NCBI GenBank assembly: GCA_009746045.1 | Contig: RPFO01000002.1 | Location: 2,324,506-2,388,505, forward strand | From: Mesostigma viride | Lineage: Eukaryota; Streptophyta; Mesostigmatophyceae; Mesostigmatales; Mesostigmataceae | Direction: 5' to 3' | Length of the DNA stretch: 64,000 bases | Shown here: positions 53,461 to 64,000 of the stretch, in pieces | How positions within the stretch are numbered: position 1 is the first letter of the stretch | Layout of the letters: each line of letters opens with the position of its first letter | Program-made: the position numbers and the translations under genes | The notes under the pieces: model-generated | Databases searched by the model: none | The model's input: only the letters and a program-made list of their open reading frames with translations | Told to the model about the DNA's origin: nothing

Positions 53461-53626
53461 GTCGGCCTAATTTTCTTTTGCAGTACTCGTCGACAATTTT
53501 GTCGAATTTTCAACGGCGATACGCGGGGCGGGGGCGACACCGGCGCAGGCGGCAGTTGCGACAATTCTTTGTACATACTTTATTCTGCTGCTTTGCTGAG
53601 GTGTTTTGAATAGCTTGTAGTGCAGA

Positions 53627-54744
53627 ATGGCAGACGGGCGCCGTAGCAAAGGTGCCCCTGAGCCAGTGGGAATAATGGTGGTGCTGGTAGCGGGACAGCT
53701 CACGTAGATGACGTGGGGGTTACCGGAGAAATTACCAACCTTCATCACAATAATAATAATGCACAAGCTGTTCTTGGTTATGATCTCACTACCCAGGGTT
53801 TGCTTATTGTGAATCAACTGCAACCTGTCACGTCAGACACAAAGCCCAAGCAGGCTGAGGAGTTTGTGGAGGGGCTAGAGGGGTTTCCAAGTTTGTACGG
53901 TGGTACAAACTATTACCAGATCTGGATAGGTAGCCAGACTTTTGGCAAGTGTACAGATCAGATAAAGGACCTCACTAGAGAGTGTAAGAAGGCCAACAAG
54001 GCCTGGTCCAGCTACGTGGCAGAGTTAAAGGAGCTGCTGGAGGATCAGAGGAAGAAAGTGGGGATCCATTGGCAGGATAAATACCAGGGGTGGGAGGTCA
54101 AGGGGGACCTGATCCAGAACTTCCTTAACTATTGTAAAATGGTTGAGGAGGGCAGGGCTCACGGCTTTAATGTTGCTGATAACATAGCCCTGACCAACTG
54201 GCTCAAGGTTTCTGGGCTGGATAAGGCGACACGTGGTTCCTTAAAGGTCATGTGTGCCCCACACTCAACCCTCAAGGCCTACAAGGTCATAATCAAACAA
54301 GCACTCGAGGCAGAGGAGCTGTTTGAGGGAGGAGTGCCAGCAGTGAAGGCTACCCACGCAGGCGGGCGTACCCAGGGGGGCTCCAAGACGTCTGAGGCTG
54401 ACAAAAGCCAGGGAGGACGAGGGGGCAACCATAACAAGCGCAAGGGCGATCATTCACCTGACTCTGACAGGAGGTCACACTCCAAGTCGGTGTTCAGGCG
54501 GGTGGGTGGTAAGCCCAAGCAGGGCAACGCGCCTGACAACGGGGGAGGAGGCCAGGGCAAGTCAAAGATACAATGCTACCTGTGCAAGGGGTGGGGGCAT
54601 ATCAAGAAGGAGTGTCCCAGCTTCAAGAAGTCCCAGGGCCAGGGCAGCAACAAGAATAACAACAACAAGAAGAAGAACAACAACAAGTCCCAGGCAGGCC
54701 AGCCTTCAAAGGGCAGTCAGCAAGAAGACAACAAGGAGCAGTGA
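53627..54744 (+). pseudogene. Retrotransposon A gag (copy A2), N-terminal frameshift
   Basis: The ATG at 53627 (MADGRRSKG) is followed after ~11 codons by two extra bases (CCTGAGCC versus CCAGCC in A1). From 53713 the frame is intact for 343 codons, through the helical region and a basic linker (GGRGGNHNKRKGD) to the knuckle CYLCKGWGHIKKEC and an N/K-rich end. It stops at TGA 54742-54744, in frame with pol. Confidence 0.87.
54742..54744 (+). promoter_or_regulatory. In-frame UGA between gag and pol (family A)
   Basis: After GAGCAG TGA CTGTCT the same frame stays open for 47 codons to the pol ATG at 54886 and beyond. No other stop or frame change separates gag from pol. UGA followed by CUG is close to known leaky contexts (UGA CUA). 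The inferred role is readthrough. Confidence 0.6.
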
Positions 54745-54885
54745 CTGTCTGAGGCAACCCCTACACACCTTAATTCACCCAGGGGGGAGGCCAGGTGCTC
54801 CAATGCAGATTTTATATCTGGGCAACAAGAGGGTGATCTCCAGGTTCAGGGTGGCCCCAGGTCACCTGGAGAGGTACAGGTTCCT

Positions 54886-57800
54886 ATGAAGACGTCCTTG
54901 ACAGCTGATGCAGCTGTAAGTATGTCTGACCCTATGCATCCTCGTGCTGGGCACGAGGGTGGACCTCTCATTTTGAGAGAAACCAATGTACAACCACAGA
55001 GGGGTGTGAAGGCCTCTGGTGGTTTGCATGTGGTCCCTGCTGGCGGTCCAGGTGTTGGGCATGAGCAGGGTGACTCAGGCTCTGAGTCAGAACAGGATGG
55101 AAGTCAGCATGGTGATGCTGGACAACCTGACAGCACAGTCCTGACTGTGCCAGGGACTGCTTCCTCTGTGTACCAGGAGTTGGGTGCCCGAATCCACAAC
55201 ATGTTTGGGCATGCCACTTCTCTGTCAAACAACTTTGCCTTCCGTATGGGCAGGGCACCCCTTCTTAAGGCGTGTCAGCAAGCTGCCTCATGGTGTAAGT
55301 GCCAGTTGTCCTCCAACAAGCCCAGGAAATCACATGCCAAAGCTCTACCTCAGAGCATTGGTGATCTGCAGTGTGATATCCAACACATCAGGGGCATGCA
55401 ACTGTTGGTGTGCGTGGACAGGTACACGAAATACAAGGTGCTAGAGCATTTACCTTCTATGAAGAACAGGTACTTGCTGGCTGCCCTGCAGAATGTAAGA
55501 GCCAAGTTTCCTACTACAAGGATCCAGGTGGACATGCAGTTTCAGCATCTCAAGGGTGATCCTACCCTTCCTGAGTTGCTGGTTACACCTAGGGAGGCTC
55601 ATGGGCAGCAGGGTGCTATCGAGAGGGCAATCCAGGAGGTCAAGAAATTGATCATCTCTGAAGACTGGGTACCCTTGTCTGCACCTGCACTTGTCAGGAG
55701 TGCATGGCTGAGGAACGTGGAGCAGCAGCTGAACAGCAGGGTTAACTTCTACTATGATGGAGTTGCTGTCAGCCCAATGGGTCTATATCATGGCCTGTGC
55801 CCACCACATGTGCTGGAGGGCTGGAAACATGCTGCACATGTCACCTTTGCCAAGCTGAGGGAGAAGGACCGGGGTTGGAAGATGCTGGAGCCACAAGTGG
55901 GTCAGAAGGTCCTAGCTTGGAAGGAACCTAGCCTTTATGGCAAACGTGGTAGCTGGAGTCCTGGGGTGGTTACCCAGGTTGATGAAGCTAGCCACGCATG
56001 CTTGGTCAGCATGGAGGACGAACCAAAGCATGTGCACCGGCTGAGTTGGTCATATGTCAAGCCTAACCTGATGAATGAGGGCAGTCAGGCACAAGGCTCA
56101 CAGGATCTGCAGGATTTTCAGGTCCCAGGTGACATCACTGACGCAACGACCACATCTGTTGCAGGGGAATCTGTCAGCCCTGGCCAGGTTGCAGAGGTAC
56201 TTGTTGAACAGGCTGCAAGGTCAACAGCTGGGGAGTCAACTGTCAAGCCCAAGGCACTAACCAAGCCCAGGGGGACAAGTTTGGCTGGATTAATTGGGGC
56301 TCTACAAAGAGCCAAGAAGCAGCCCAAGGTAGCCAAGCTCAGTTGGCATGGCAATCTGGGGCTGGACACCGCCTTAGAGGTAGACACTAATTCTCAGGTC
56401 TCCATTATTGGGACCAGGGCTGCAGCAGGGTACAGCATGACTGAACCCAGCTATCAGTTTGTGTCTGACTTCAGTGGCGGGGTACACGTGAAAGTACTGG
56501 GTGAGGTATTCATTCCTATCCTTGGACAGGACACTGCTTTTTGTGTCTTGGAGGGCTATCAAGGACCTGCTCTTCTGGGGCAGAATTTCCTATGCCAGGA
56601 TGGGGTAGTGATCACGTCCTCTCTCCTGACTAAGGAAGGGGCTGGTCAGGTCCCACTGATTAATTTCAGGACCACTCACCTATCACGTGCAGTAACCAGG
56701 TCGGTTAAGCGTGTGCAAGTGTGCCAGGGGCAGGAGCCCTTGGTTGATGACCTCATACTGCCAGCTGCTAGTCATCCAAGCAGTTTGGGCATTGGTCCTC
56801 ACTCACTTGCTGGACACAGCCCCATAAACTACCAAGGCCTGGTGAAGCTCATGTCCTCTCCCATTATGTGTCCCCAGGTCACACTGGGTCTGATTAAATC
56901 TGGGGAGGACTGGATCTCCAAGAAGTGCGTGGAACCTGTCAATGACCTGCCTCCTGCACGACGTCTACTCAAGCTCAAGTTTGTTATCAAGATGAAGGAG
57001 GTGGACGGGGTCAAGGTACCACATGTCAGGCCAGTGCTGAACGAGTTCAAGGGTACTGGTGAGTGCACTGCTGAGGAGTTGTATACCCCTGGCATGTTGC
57101 ATGACACTTGGAGGCTGCTGCTGTGTGTATTTCTAGGCCTTCTCAACAAGGGCTTGGACTATGGCTCGGTGGTGGTAGACTTCAAGAGGGCATTTCTGGA
57201 GGGGGATGCAGATGTGGCACAGGAAAAGTGGGAGGGCAAGACGCCTTTCTATGTTAGGGTGCCTGCTGTATGGAAAAGGGACATCCACACGGAGTTCCTT
57301 AAAATCCTCAAGGGCCTGGAGGGCCTGAGGTCAAGTCCAATAATCTGGAGGGAGACTTTAAACCGTTTCCTGAAGGAGCATTGCAACTTGAAGGTCTCTC
57401 CTGTAGACCCCTGTCTGTTTCTGGGGCAATGGGAAGGCCTACCAGTGTATGCTTCGCTGCACGGGGATGACCTACATCTGATAGCTCCCACGTCGTGGCT
57501 TAAGGAGCTGATCTCCATCATTAAGTCCAAGTTTCCTCTGGGAAGGGAGCAATGGCAGGTGGAGAATGAGCCTCTGCTGTTTGTGGGCATGGAGGCCACA
57601 CTGGTGAAGAAGGGGGGGGAGTGGCGTATGCTGCTGGTGGGGGGCAATGATTATCAAGAGACCCTCATTAGCAAGCTTCCTCCAACCATCACACAGGCAC
57701 TGTGTCCTATGGTGAGGGGCATGGTTGCTTGGGTGGCAGGCATTTCCAGGCCAGACCTTATGGTCATAGCCAGGTTGCCTGATGACATGCTGGTGGAGCT

Positions 57801-58370
57801 AGGGTCTGCCAAGGTGGCTGATCAGGTCAGGGCTTCATCTGGCATTCTGTTGTCTGCAGTGGATTTATCACAACCCATTTGCATGGAGCTGTATGTGGAT
57901 AGCTCAATGGACAGCAGGCAGGTCTCCAAGGTCAGGGGCAGGGCTGCAGGGCTCTTTGTGCTCAGACAGGAAGGCCTGGGGAGTTTGGTGAGCTGGTTTA
58001 GTCGCCTGCACAAACGGGTGGCTGTCAGCAGTGATGTGGCAGAATGCAGGGCTATTTGTGAAGGCATTCACACAAGCCTTTATCTGAAGGAGTTGCTTCA
58101 TCAGATGACTTCTAACACTCCTTGGCCACTTCAGGTTACCACTCTTCTAAAAACAGACTCCATGGGGTGGTGCAGTTTGTGCACAGGCAGATGGCCAGAA
58201 GTAGGGACTTGGATTATCTCCTTCTTAAGGAATTGTCCTCCTTGGCCAATATTGAGCATATCCCTGGGGTTGACAATCCTGCTGATGCTTTGACCAAACT
58301 AGTGCAGAAGGCAGCAGTGCAATACAAGGTTCTTCAGTCTCTGATGGACCCATCTCAGCAAGCTGTCTAA
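54886..58370 (+). pseudogene. Retrotransposon A pol (copy A2), late frameshift
   Basis: Open from upstream of 54886 to 58165, where ATGGGG lacks two bases relative to A1 (TCCATGGGGATGG). The last ~65 codons of RNase H then continue in the frame ending at 58370. Integrase, DTN protease and HGDD reverse transcriptase motifs are intact. A1 and A2 carry different disabling mutations, so both descend from a working element. Confidence 0.88.
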
Positions 58371-59272
58371 CCTGGTGCATGGTTATAGGGCATTGGAGAG
58401 CAGATTGTGTGGTAGTGTCAGCATTGTGACTGGCATAATACCTGTATTTTAGTCTGTACTAAGGCTCATGGACCATGGTACACTCACTCTGATTTTAATC
58501 AGGATACAGCCAGGTTTTGGCTGGGGTTCATGCTGTTGACTACACAAGGTTGACAGGTCCATTACAGACCATGTATTCTATTTTAAAAGAAATGTATATT
58601 TGTACATACCTCACACAATGGTCTGGGAACCTTTATTCTGGGGTTTATAGGGCGGGGTTCGATTCCCTGGTATTATGTTTCTACAAGCTGGCCTGTTCAG
58701 GTGTTTGCCTGTTCAGACTTCCCTAGTTCCCCAGGGCAGGATTTAATTGTTGCCTATGTGTTTCATTTTGTCATTTGTTTGCTGTGGCAGTTTACCATCT
58801 GGCAAGTAGACGGGCGCCGTAAGACGGGCGCCAATAGACCCCTGTTGAGAGAATGACAGGCAAACTATTGTAATACGCCTTACTTTGTCAAGTGGTATTT
58901 TAATTGTCATGGATTTATTGTACTTATATTGAATATGTACTGGGTTTTATGGGATTAGTATCTGGGATTAATGTAACTCACCGCCAGAAGGTCATTGTAC
59001 TGGAGGCTCTACCGAGGTGATGGGATTAATTCCTGGAGAAGACCTCATAGAATTAACCTGTATGTATTTAATTTTGTGTGTTCCTAATATCTGGTGGTAC
59101 TCTGTAATGCCACTTCCATAGGTTTTTATCCATTTCTCATGGAATGGTTTTTCCCTGTGGCAGATTGTTTCTTTTCCAGTTCCTTAAAAGAAAAGGCTGG
59201 GGAAATGGCAATGGCCATTAAAGACATCTGTTCAAGCTGTCTGCCATAACAGGCACGTGACCAACAGAGTAC
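58371..59272 (+). other. Family A 3' UTR (copy A2)
   Basis: Non-coding sequence matching the reverse complement of ~60700-61570. It carries GGCGGGGTTCGATTCCC (from 58651), the same T-arm/B-box-like motif as family B, and AGACGGGCGCC repeated twice around 58808-58830, echoing the first bases of gag. Family similarity stops near 59240, before the purine tract and LTR. Confidence 0.7.
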
Positions 59273-59388
59273 NNNNNNNNNNNNNNNNNNNNNNNNNNNN
59301 NNNNNNNNNNNNNNNNNNNNNNNNNNNNNNNNNNNNNNNNNNNNNNNNNNNNNNNNNNNNNNNNNNNNNNNNNNNNNNNNNNNNNNNN
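59273..59388. other. Assembly gap (116 N)
   Basis: A run of N. Copy A2 breaks off just before it, and unrelated sequence with a host-like exon starts just after, so the true join is unknown. Confidence 0.99.
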
Positions 59389-59412
59389 TCCCGTTGTTGT
59401 TGTTTGAGAGAG

Positions 59413-59538
59413 ATGGCTTTACGCACTCTCAACGTCGCTCCAGCTCTACGTCGGGTTGCCTCCACACATCTCGGTAATCTGGTTAACATGCATGCATATT
59501 CTGCATGGGCCGCTGGACTATCTTCGTCACTTCTACAA
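59413..59538 (+). CDS. First exon of a gene with a mitochondrial-type presequence
   Basis: The ATG is followed by 42 codons, ending phase 0 at a strong donor (CAA then GTAAGG). The peptide starts MALRTLNVAPALRRVAS and is rich in Arg, Ala, Ser and Leu with almost no acidic residues, typical of a mitochondrial targeting peptide. The continuation was not found: downstream come ~300 bp of intron-like sequence, a microsatellite and retroelements. The rest of the gene may lie beyond a retroelement-filled intron outside the window, or have been lost. Identity unknown. Confidence 0.5.
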
Positions 59539-59842
59539 GTAAGGTTCTCACACCTCACCATACTAGTAGTTTGGTTTTTTTGTTTCTGTTTTTGCAAGGG
59601 GTTTCTATCCCCACATCATTTTCTTTTTTTTAACTTTACTTTTCTTCTTGTCATTCTTATGTATGCCTATTCAACCATTTTTATTACTGATATATTTCTT
59701 GTTCAAGGGGACAGGACACGCCTAAAGGGCACTTTTCTGAAACCATACCTATGCATGTGCTAAAAATCCAATTATGATTATTATGAATTGGTTAATATGA
59801 TATTTTAAAAAAATTCCAACCACTGGGGGGTACTAGTGGGAT

Positions 59843-60075
59843 GGATGACGGACGGACGGATGGATGGATGGAATGGATGGTATGGATGTGATGGATGGAT
59901 GGATGGATGGATGGATGGATGGATGGATGGATGGATGGATGGAGGATGATGGATGGATGGATGGTATTGGATAGGATGGATGATGATGGATGGATGGATG
60001 GATGGATGGATGATGGATGGATGGATGGATGGATGGATGGAGGATGGATGGATGGATGATGATGGATGGATGTTG
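59843..60075. repeat. (ATGG)n microsatellite
   Basis: Imperfect tetranucleotide array of GATG, the reverse complement of the (CCAT)n tract at 37631-37849. It abuts the end of the minus-strand family A LTR. Confidence 0.95.
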
Positions 60076-60081
60076 ATAGAT

Positions 60082-62181
60082 GAGTTGTATGGAGTGAATG
60101 CCAGAATTCCGCCATGGTTCTTGCAGGAAGTTGCCTTTATTAATACAGGGAACACAGACGTACAGTCACGTCACTTCCAAGACTGCACGCAGCACAGACG
60201 ACAGCGGTCGCAGTGCCAAAAAGACTGGCACGCAAGAACTAGCGTCCCGTGGCGACCAACGTCACACATATAGGTTGTTAGGGACGGTCCAAGTATTCAG
60301 CTGCACTGTCACAGCTGAACTGTCAATCAATTTGATTAACACAACTGCTGGCACGCCTTTGGCGCGGAGATCTATCAATTGTCCATACGGCTAGTCCTGT
60401 GGACCTATCCGTACACTACTCAGCATCAATTGTCTCATAGGTCCTGGCGCGCTACAGCGCGCCTACCTATCAATTGACCATCAAGTCCTGTACAAGTCCT
60501 GTCAACGTCCTGCGGACTATCAAAGTGACACTTGTACATCCTGTGTCCGTACGCGCCCACAGTGGCGCGCCGGGTACTGTCGGCACAGCCTAGGAAACTC
60601 TCATAAACTTTTACGTTCCTTACCAAATGAGGCGTTCAAGTGCCGTTGGAAAGAGCGTAACAATCTCTATCCATCTAACGTAAATCCTTACGTTAACTCC
60701 AATCCCTTCTTTTCTTTAGGGATCACATCCCCTGCCAGGGACCCTTGAAGTTGCTTGAAATGTCCTTCACTCCAGCTTGAAGCTTGAACAGATGTCTTTA
60801 ATGGCCATTGCCATTTCCCAGCCTTTCTTTTAAGGAACTGGAAAAGAAACAGATCTGCCACAGGGAAAAACCATTCCATGAGAAATGGATAAAACCTATG
60901 GAAGTGGCATTACAAGAGTACCACCAGATATTAGGAACACACAAATTAAATACATACAGGTTAATTCTATGAGGTCTTCTCCAGGAATTTATCCCATCAC
61001 CTCGGTAGGCCTCCAGTACAATGACCTTCTGGCGGTAGTTACATTAATCCAGATATCAATCCCATAAAACCCAGTACATATTCAATATAAGTACAATAAA
61101 TCCATGACAATTAAAACACTTGACAAAGTAAGGCGTATTACAATAGTTTGCCTGTTCATCTTCTCAACAGGGTCTATTGGCGCCCGTCTTACGGCGCCCG
61201 CTTACTTGCCAGATGGTAAACTGCCACAGCAAACAAATGACAAAATGAAACACATAGGCAACAATTAAATCCTGCCCTGGGGAACTAGGGAAGCTGAACA
61301 GGCAAACACCTGAACAGGCCAGCTTGTAAAACATAATACCAGGGAATCGAACCCCGCCCTATAAACCCCAGAATAAAGGTTCCCAGACCATTGTGAGAGG
61401 TATGTACAAATATACATTTCTTTTAAAATAGAATACATGGTCTGTAATGGACCTGTAACCTTGTGTAGTCAACAGCATGAACCCCAGCCCAAAACCTGGC
61501 TGTATCCTGATTAAAATCAGAGTGAGGTTACCATGGTCCATGAGCCTTAGTAAAGACTAAAATACAGTATAAGTTGTAAGAGAGTGAATGCCACGAATTC
61601 CCCTGGTTCTTGCAGGAAGTGCCTTTATTAATAACAGAAAAACCAGACGTAAGTCACGTCACTTCCAAGACTGACGCAGCACAGGACGACAGGGTCGCAG
61701 TCAAGAAACGTGCACGCAAGAACTGGCGTCCCGGTGCGACCAAGTCCACATATAGGTTGTTAGGGACGCGTCCAAGTATTCAGCTGCACTGTCACAGCTG
61801 AACTGTCAATCAATTGATTACACGAGCTCTGGCACGCCTTTGGCGCGGAGATCTATCATTGTCCATACGGCTAGTCTGTGGACCTATCCGTACACTACTC
61901 AGCATCAATTGTCTCATAGGTCCCTGGCGCGCTACAGCGCGCCTACCTATCAATTGACCATCAAGTCCTGTACAAGTCCTGTCAACGTCCTGCGGACTAT
62001 CAAAAGTGACACTTGTACATCCTGTGTCTGTTACGCGCCCAACGTGGCGCGGCCGGGTTACTGTCGCACAGGCCTATAAAACGTCATAACTTTTACGTTC
62101 CTTAACCAATGAGGCGTTCAAGGCTGCCGTTGGAAAAGCGTAACATCTCTATCCATCTAACGTAATCCTTTACGTTAACTC
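60082..62181 (-). mobile_element. LTR-only derivative of family A, minus strand, no coding region
   Basis: In its own 5'-3' sense: LTR 62181 to ~61565, then ~865 bp that match only the 3' UTR of A2 (58440-59240) and a purine tract (AAAGAAAAGAAGGGATTG), then LTR 60699-60082, then (CCAT)n. ORF0, gag and pol are all missing. The LTR end is fused directly to the 3' UTR near the point where A1 breaks off (GGCATAATA). Beyond 62181 another 3' UTR end begins. Many single-base indels may be sequencing errors. Confidence 0.8.
61338..61359 (-). other. T-arm/B-box-like motif in the minus-strand derivative
   Basis: The complement reads GGCGGGGTTCGATTCCC with the same flanks as at 58650-58671, kept although nearby bases have changed. 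Confidence 0.6.
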
Positions 62182-62229
62182 CAATCCCTTCTTTTCTTTA
62201 GGATCCATCCCCTGCCAGGGACCCTTGAA

Positions 62230-62328
62230 GTTTTTTTTAAAAAAAGGCTTTTCTTCTTTTTTTTTTGGCGGGGAGAAAAAAAAAAAAATGGGTCTTTTTT
62301 TTTTTCCCCTTCCTCCAGCTTGCTACTA
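62230..62328. other. Homopolymer-rich junction, probably poor sequence
   Basis: Long runs of T and A with no similarity to the elements on either side. It joins the truncated family A 3' UTR to the middle of a family B LTR. It may be a real junction, but the composition suggests a consensus or assembly artefact. Confidence 0.6.
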
Positions 62329-62635
62329 TAGGAACTGGGCGCTGTACAGGTAGTGAATACTGTACCGGAGTGTTATTACTGAGCAGGCCTCCTAGGCTGC
62401 TCAGGACTAGCAAGCACAGTGCGCAAGTATATAAAACAATAGGCCAGTGCCAAATGGGCATCTCTTGCGAGCCCGCCTCACGTGTTGTGCCTTGACTTGG
62501 CAAGCTCGTGTACAAGCCTCAAGTGTGTGAGCGCTGTAAACATTATCCGATTTAAACAAAGCTCCGTTTCCAACCATATCACACATTGCTGCATTGCAAC
62601 CATATCCTTCACATTGCATGTGCTAAGAAGCTTAA

Positions 62636-63530
62636 CTCAAATTACAACCAGTCTCAGCGGAACGGCCAGGAGGGTCGTTGCCGGTTGCGGTGTGCAGCGT
62701 TTACGACGAGAGGAGCTCGTCTGGTGATCGTCCGCCTGTAAATCGCAGCTTCGTGCAATTCGTCGACGACCAGGTCGAAGATTGGGAGCGAATTCTGCGA
62801 CACGTACAAACCATCGTCATTCCGGAGCACCGGAGCATCGACGACCTTGAGCAGGAGCTTCACGGGTTGGTCGGCATCCAGACGGTGATTACTGCAGTAG
62901 CAGAGCGAGTGCGGACGGAGTTGGCAGCAAGGCGAGGCGAGGTTGCGGAGCAGCTGGCGCAGGGCGACACGAGTTTGTGCCGACAGTAGCGGGCGCGGGA
63001 GTACCACGTGCTTTCGCAGGCGGCATCGGCGACGAGGGTGTTGCAGCGGGCCAGTTAGGCGTGAACGACGCGGAGCGGAGCATCACAGGCGGCTTGCAGA
63101 GGTCGGGGCGACAGCGGAAGCCATCGCCGGAGGACAGCGCGCGACAAGAGTCGGCAGGTTTCCAGAGCGAGTAAGAGTTCCTTTTCAGGAGCTCCCCGCC
63201 CCTTCGCGTTCGTGTGACGCGTTGGGAGGAGTTTGCACCTCTTGGGTACGATAGTGACCTTGAGGTAGGAGCAGGGGGTGTCGCTGGGCTAGGCGACGAG
63301 CACTTGGCGACCACGAGGTGCCAACGTACAATCCGCGAGGTGCCAACGACGGGTTGTCACCTGTCTACTTTACCAACGGTGACGATTCAGTCATCGCGGG
63401 CCGACAGCGGGTCGACGACGGCGCAGCAGGTAGCAGGGTACCAGAGCTGATTGTGGTGAGCGACAGCGACGACGACAGCGACAAGGAGAACCAGGACGCG
63501 CCTGGGGCCAGCCGTGGTGGTCTTGCCTGA
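62636..63530 (+). pseudogene. Retrotransposon B ORF0 (second copy), frameshifted
   Basis: Similar to 45789-46688. The helical DDQVEDWERILRHVQ part is open to ~62950, where AGCTGG replaces AAGCAGCTGG and the frame is lost. Later parts appear in other frames and the acidic end SDSDDDSDKENQ returns at 63318-63530. As in the first copy, no ATG opens the frame. Confidence 0.8.
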
Positions 63531-63632
63531 GTGGTAACACTTGGCACTTTCCTTTCTTGTTCAGTAGCTTATATTGCTTTAATTGCTGCTTGGCCACTTG
63601 GCTGGCTGTAGCAGATCTGAACAGAGGCCATC

Positions 63633-64000
63633 ATGGAGGATGGAGCTATCAACCAACAAGCGGGCTTTATGGGCTTCGGCGGCGCGGCGCTGGGCTGGAT
63701 GGACGAGATGGACGCGATGGACGCGGTGGACGCGATGGACGCGGGGACGGCCAGGCGCTGGGAGACCAGGCTGAGGTGCCAGATAATCAGAGCCAAGGAT
63801 CGCAGGGCGGGCAGCACGCGCCAGCCGCAGATCAAGCGGCGCCTAAGCGACCAACGTTGCTGAGGGGTACGCGGTGCTAGGCCAGTTTCAGTCCATCAAG
63901 GACAATTGGCAGCCCCGGGATGCTGAGAGGATGTTAGAGGACATGAACTTGTACACGGAGATATACAACGGTGACAAGCTTCGCATCCTGGCGTCTAGTG
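63633..64000 (+). pseudogene. Retrotransposon B gag (second copy), partial
   Basis: ATG at 63633, matching the gag start at 46791. Small indels in the GRDG-coding repeat and near 63852 break the frame, but the DNA stays alignable to the end of the window (NGDKLRILAS region). Confidence 0.8.

Larger units (their letters stand above)
44184..59272 (+). mobile_element. LTR retrotransposon copy A2, interrupted by element B
   Basis: LTR 44184-44801, ORF0 beginning at 44825 and broken at 45091, element B 45092-53013, then ORF0 remainder 53014-53460, gag 53627-54744, pol 54886-58370 and 3' UTR to about 59240. It has no 3' LTR before the gap of Ns; sequence similar to the family leaves off around 59240. 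Confidence 0.85.
62329..64000 (+). mobile_element. 5'-truncated second family B copy, runs off the window
   Basis: It starts inside the LTR at the position equivalent to ~45479, and carries the TATA box, the LTR end CTTAACTC, ORF0 and the beginning of gag. It is close to the element at 45092-53013 but with several one-base indels. Confidence 0.9.

Overview
The window is nuclear DNA of a eukaryote. Genes are split by GT-AG introns with cleanly compensating phases, and most of the rest is retrotransposon, DNA-transposon and simple-repeat sequence. A unicellular green alga is my best guess: the thymidylate kinase resembles plant-type enzymes, and the FkbM-like methyltransferase looks like a type found in algae. 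No species can be named from the sequence alone.

Layout. 1-176 is a (TTG)n tract. 219-4669 is a tangle of direct and inverted repeats: two ~1.7 kb direct copies, each with a TATA-like box and small ORFs, the second enclosed by ~115-bp inverted ends. 4773-9374 (minus) is a six-exon, 615-aa, membrane-anchored FkbM-family methyltransferase. 10305-14888 holds three 5'-truncated LINE insertions in a row; the first two share the same 10-bp target-site duplication. 15096-29919 (plus) is a complete five-exon thymidylate kinase gene (218 aa). Its second intron contains a ~10.5 kb minisatellite of ~25-bp units (16701-27181). All the very long ORFs there are artefacts of a repeat that contains no stop triplet on either strand.

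30.8-37.8 kb is a transposon graveyard: a degraded minus-strand LINE, a foldback element, a second reverse transcriptase fragment, and a 1.28 kb element with TTAA-flanked CCC...GGG ends (piggyBac-like). A (CCAT)n tract leads into the retrotransposon cluster.

37.85-64 kb holds two related families of LTR retrotransposons, called A and B here. Copies A1 and A2 form a tandem pair sharing one LTR (37850-59272). A full-length B element (45092-53013) sits inside A2. A minus-strand LTR-only derivative of A lies at 60082-62181. A second, 5'-truncated B copy runs off the right end. Both families share an organisation I do not recognise from the standard Copia or Gypsy plans: LTR, an extra ORF0, a pyrimidine tract plus AG, gag with one CCHC knuckle, a single in-frame UGA, then a pol ordered integrase, protease, reverse transcriptase, RNase H. 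The protease has DTN instead of DTG and the reverse transcriptase has HGDD instead of YxDD. The 3' UTR carries a tRNA T-arm/B-box-like motif identical in both families. This lineage is the strongest candidate for something undescribed. A 116-N gap (59273-59388) and indel-rich sequence after it show that the right end is less reliable.
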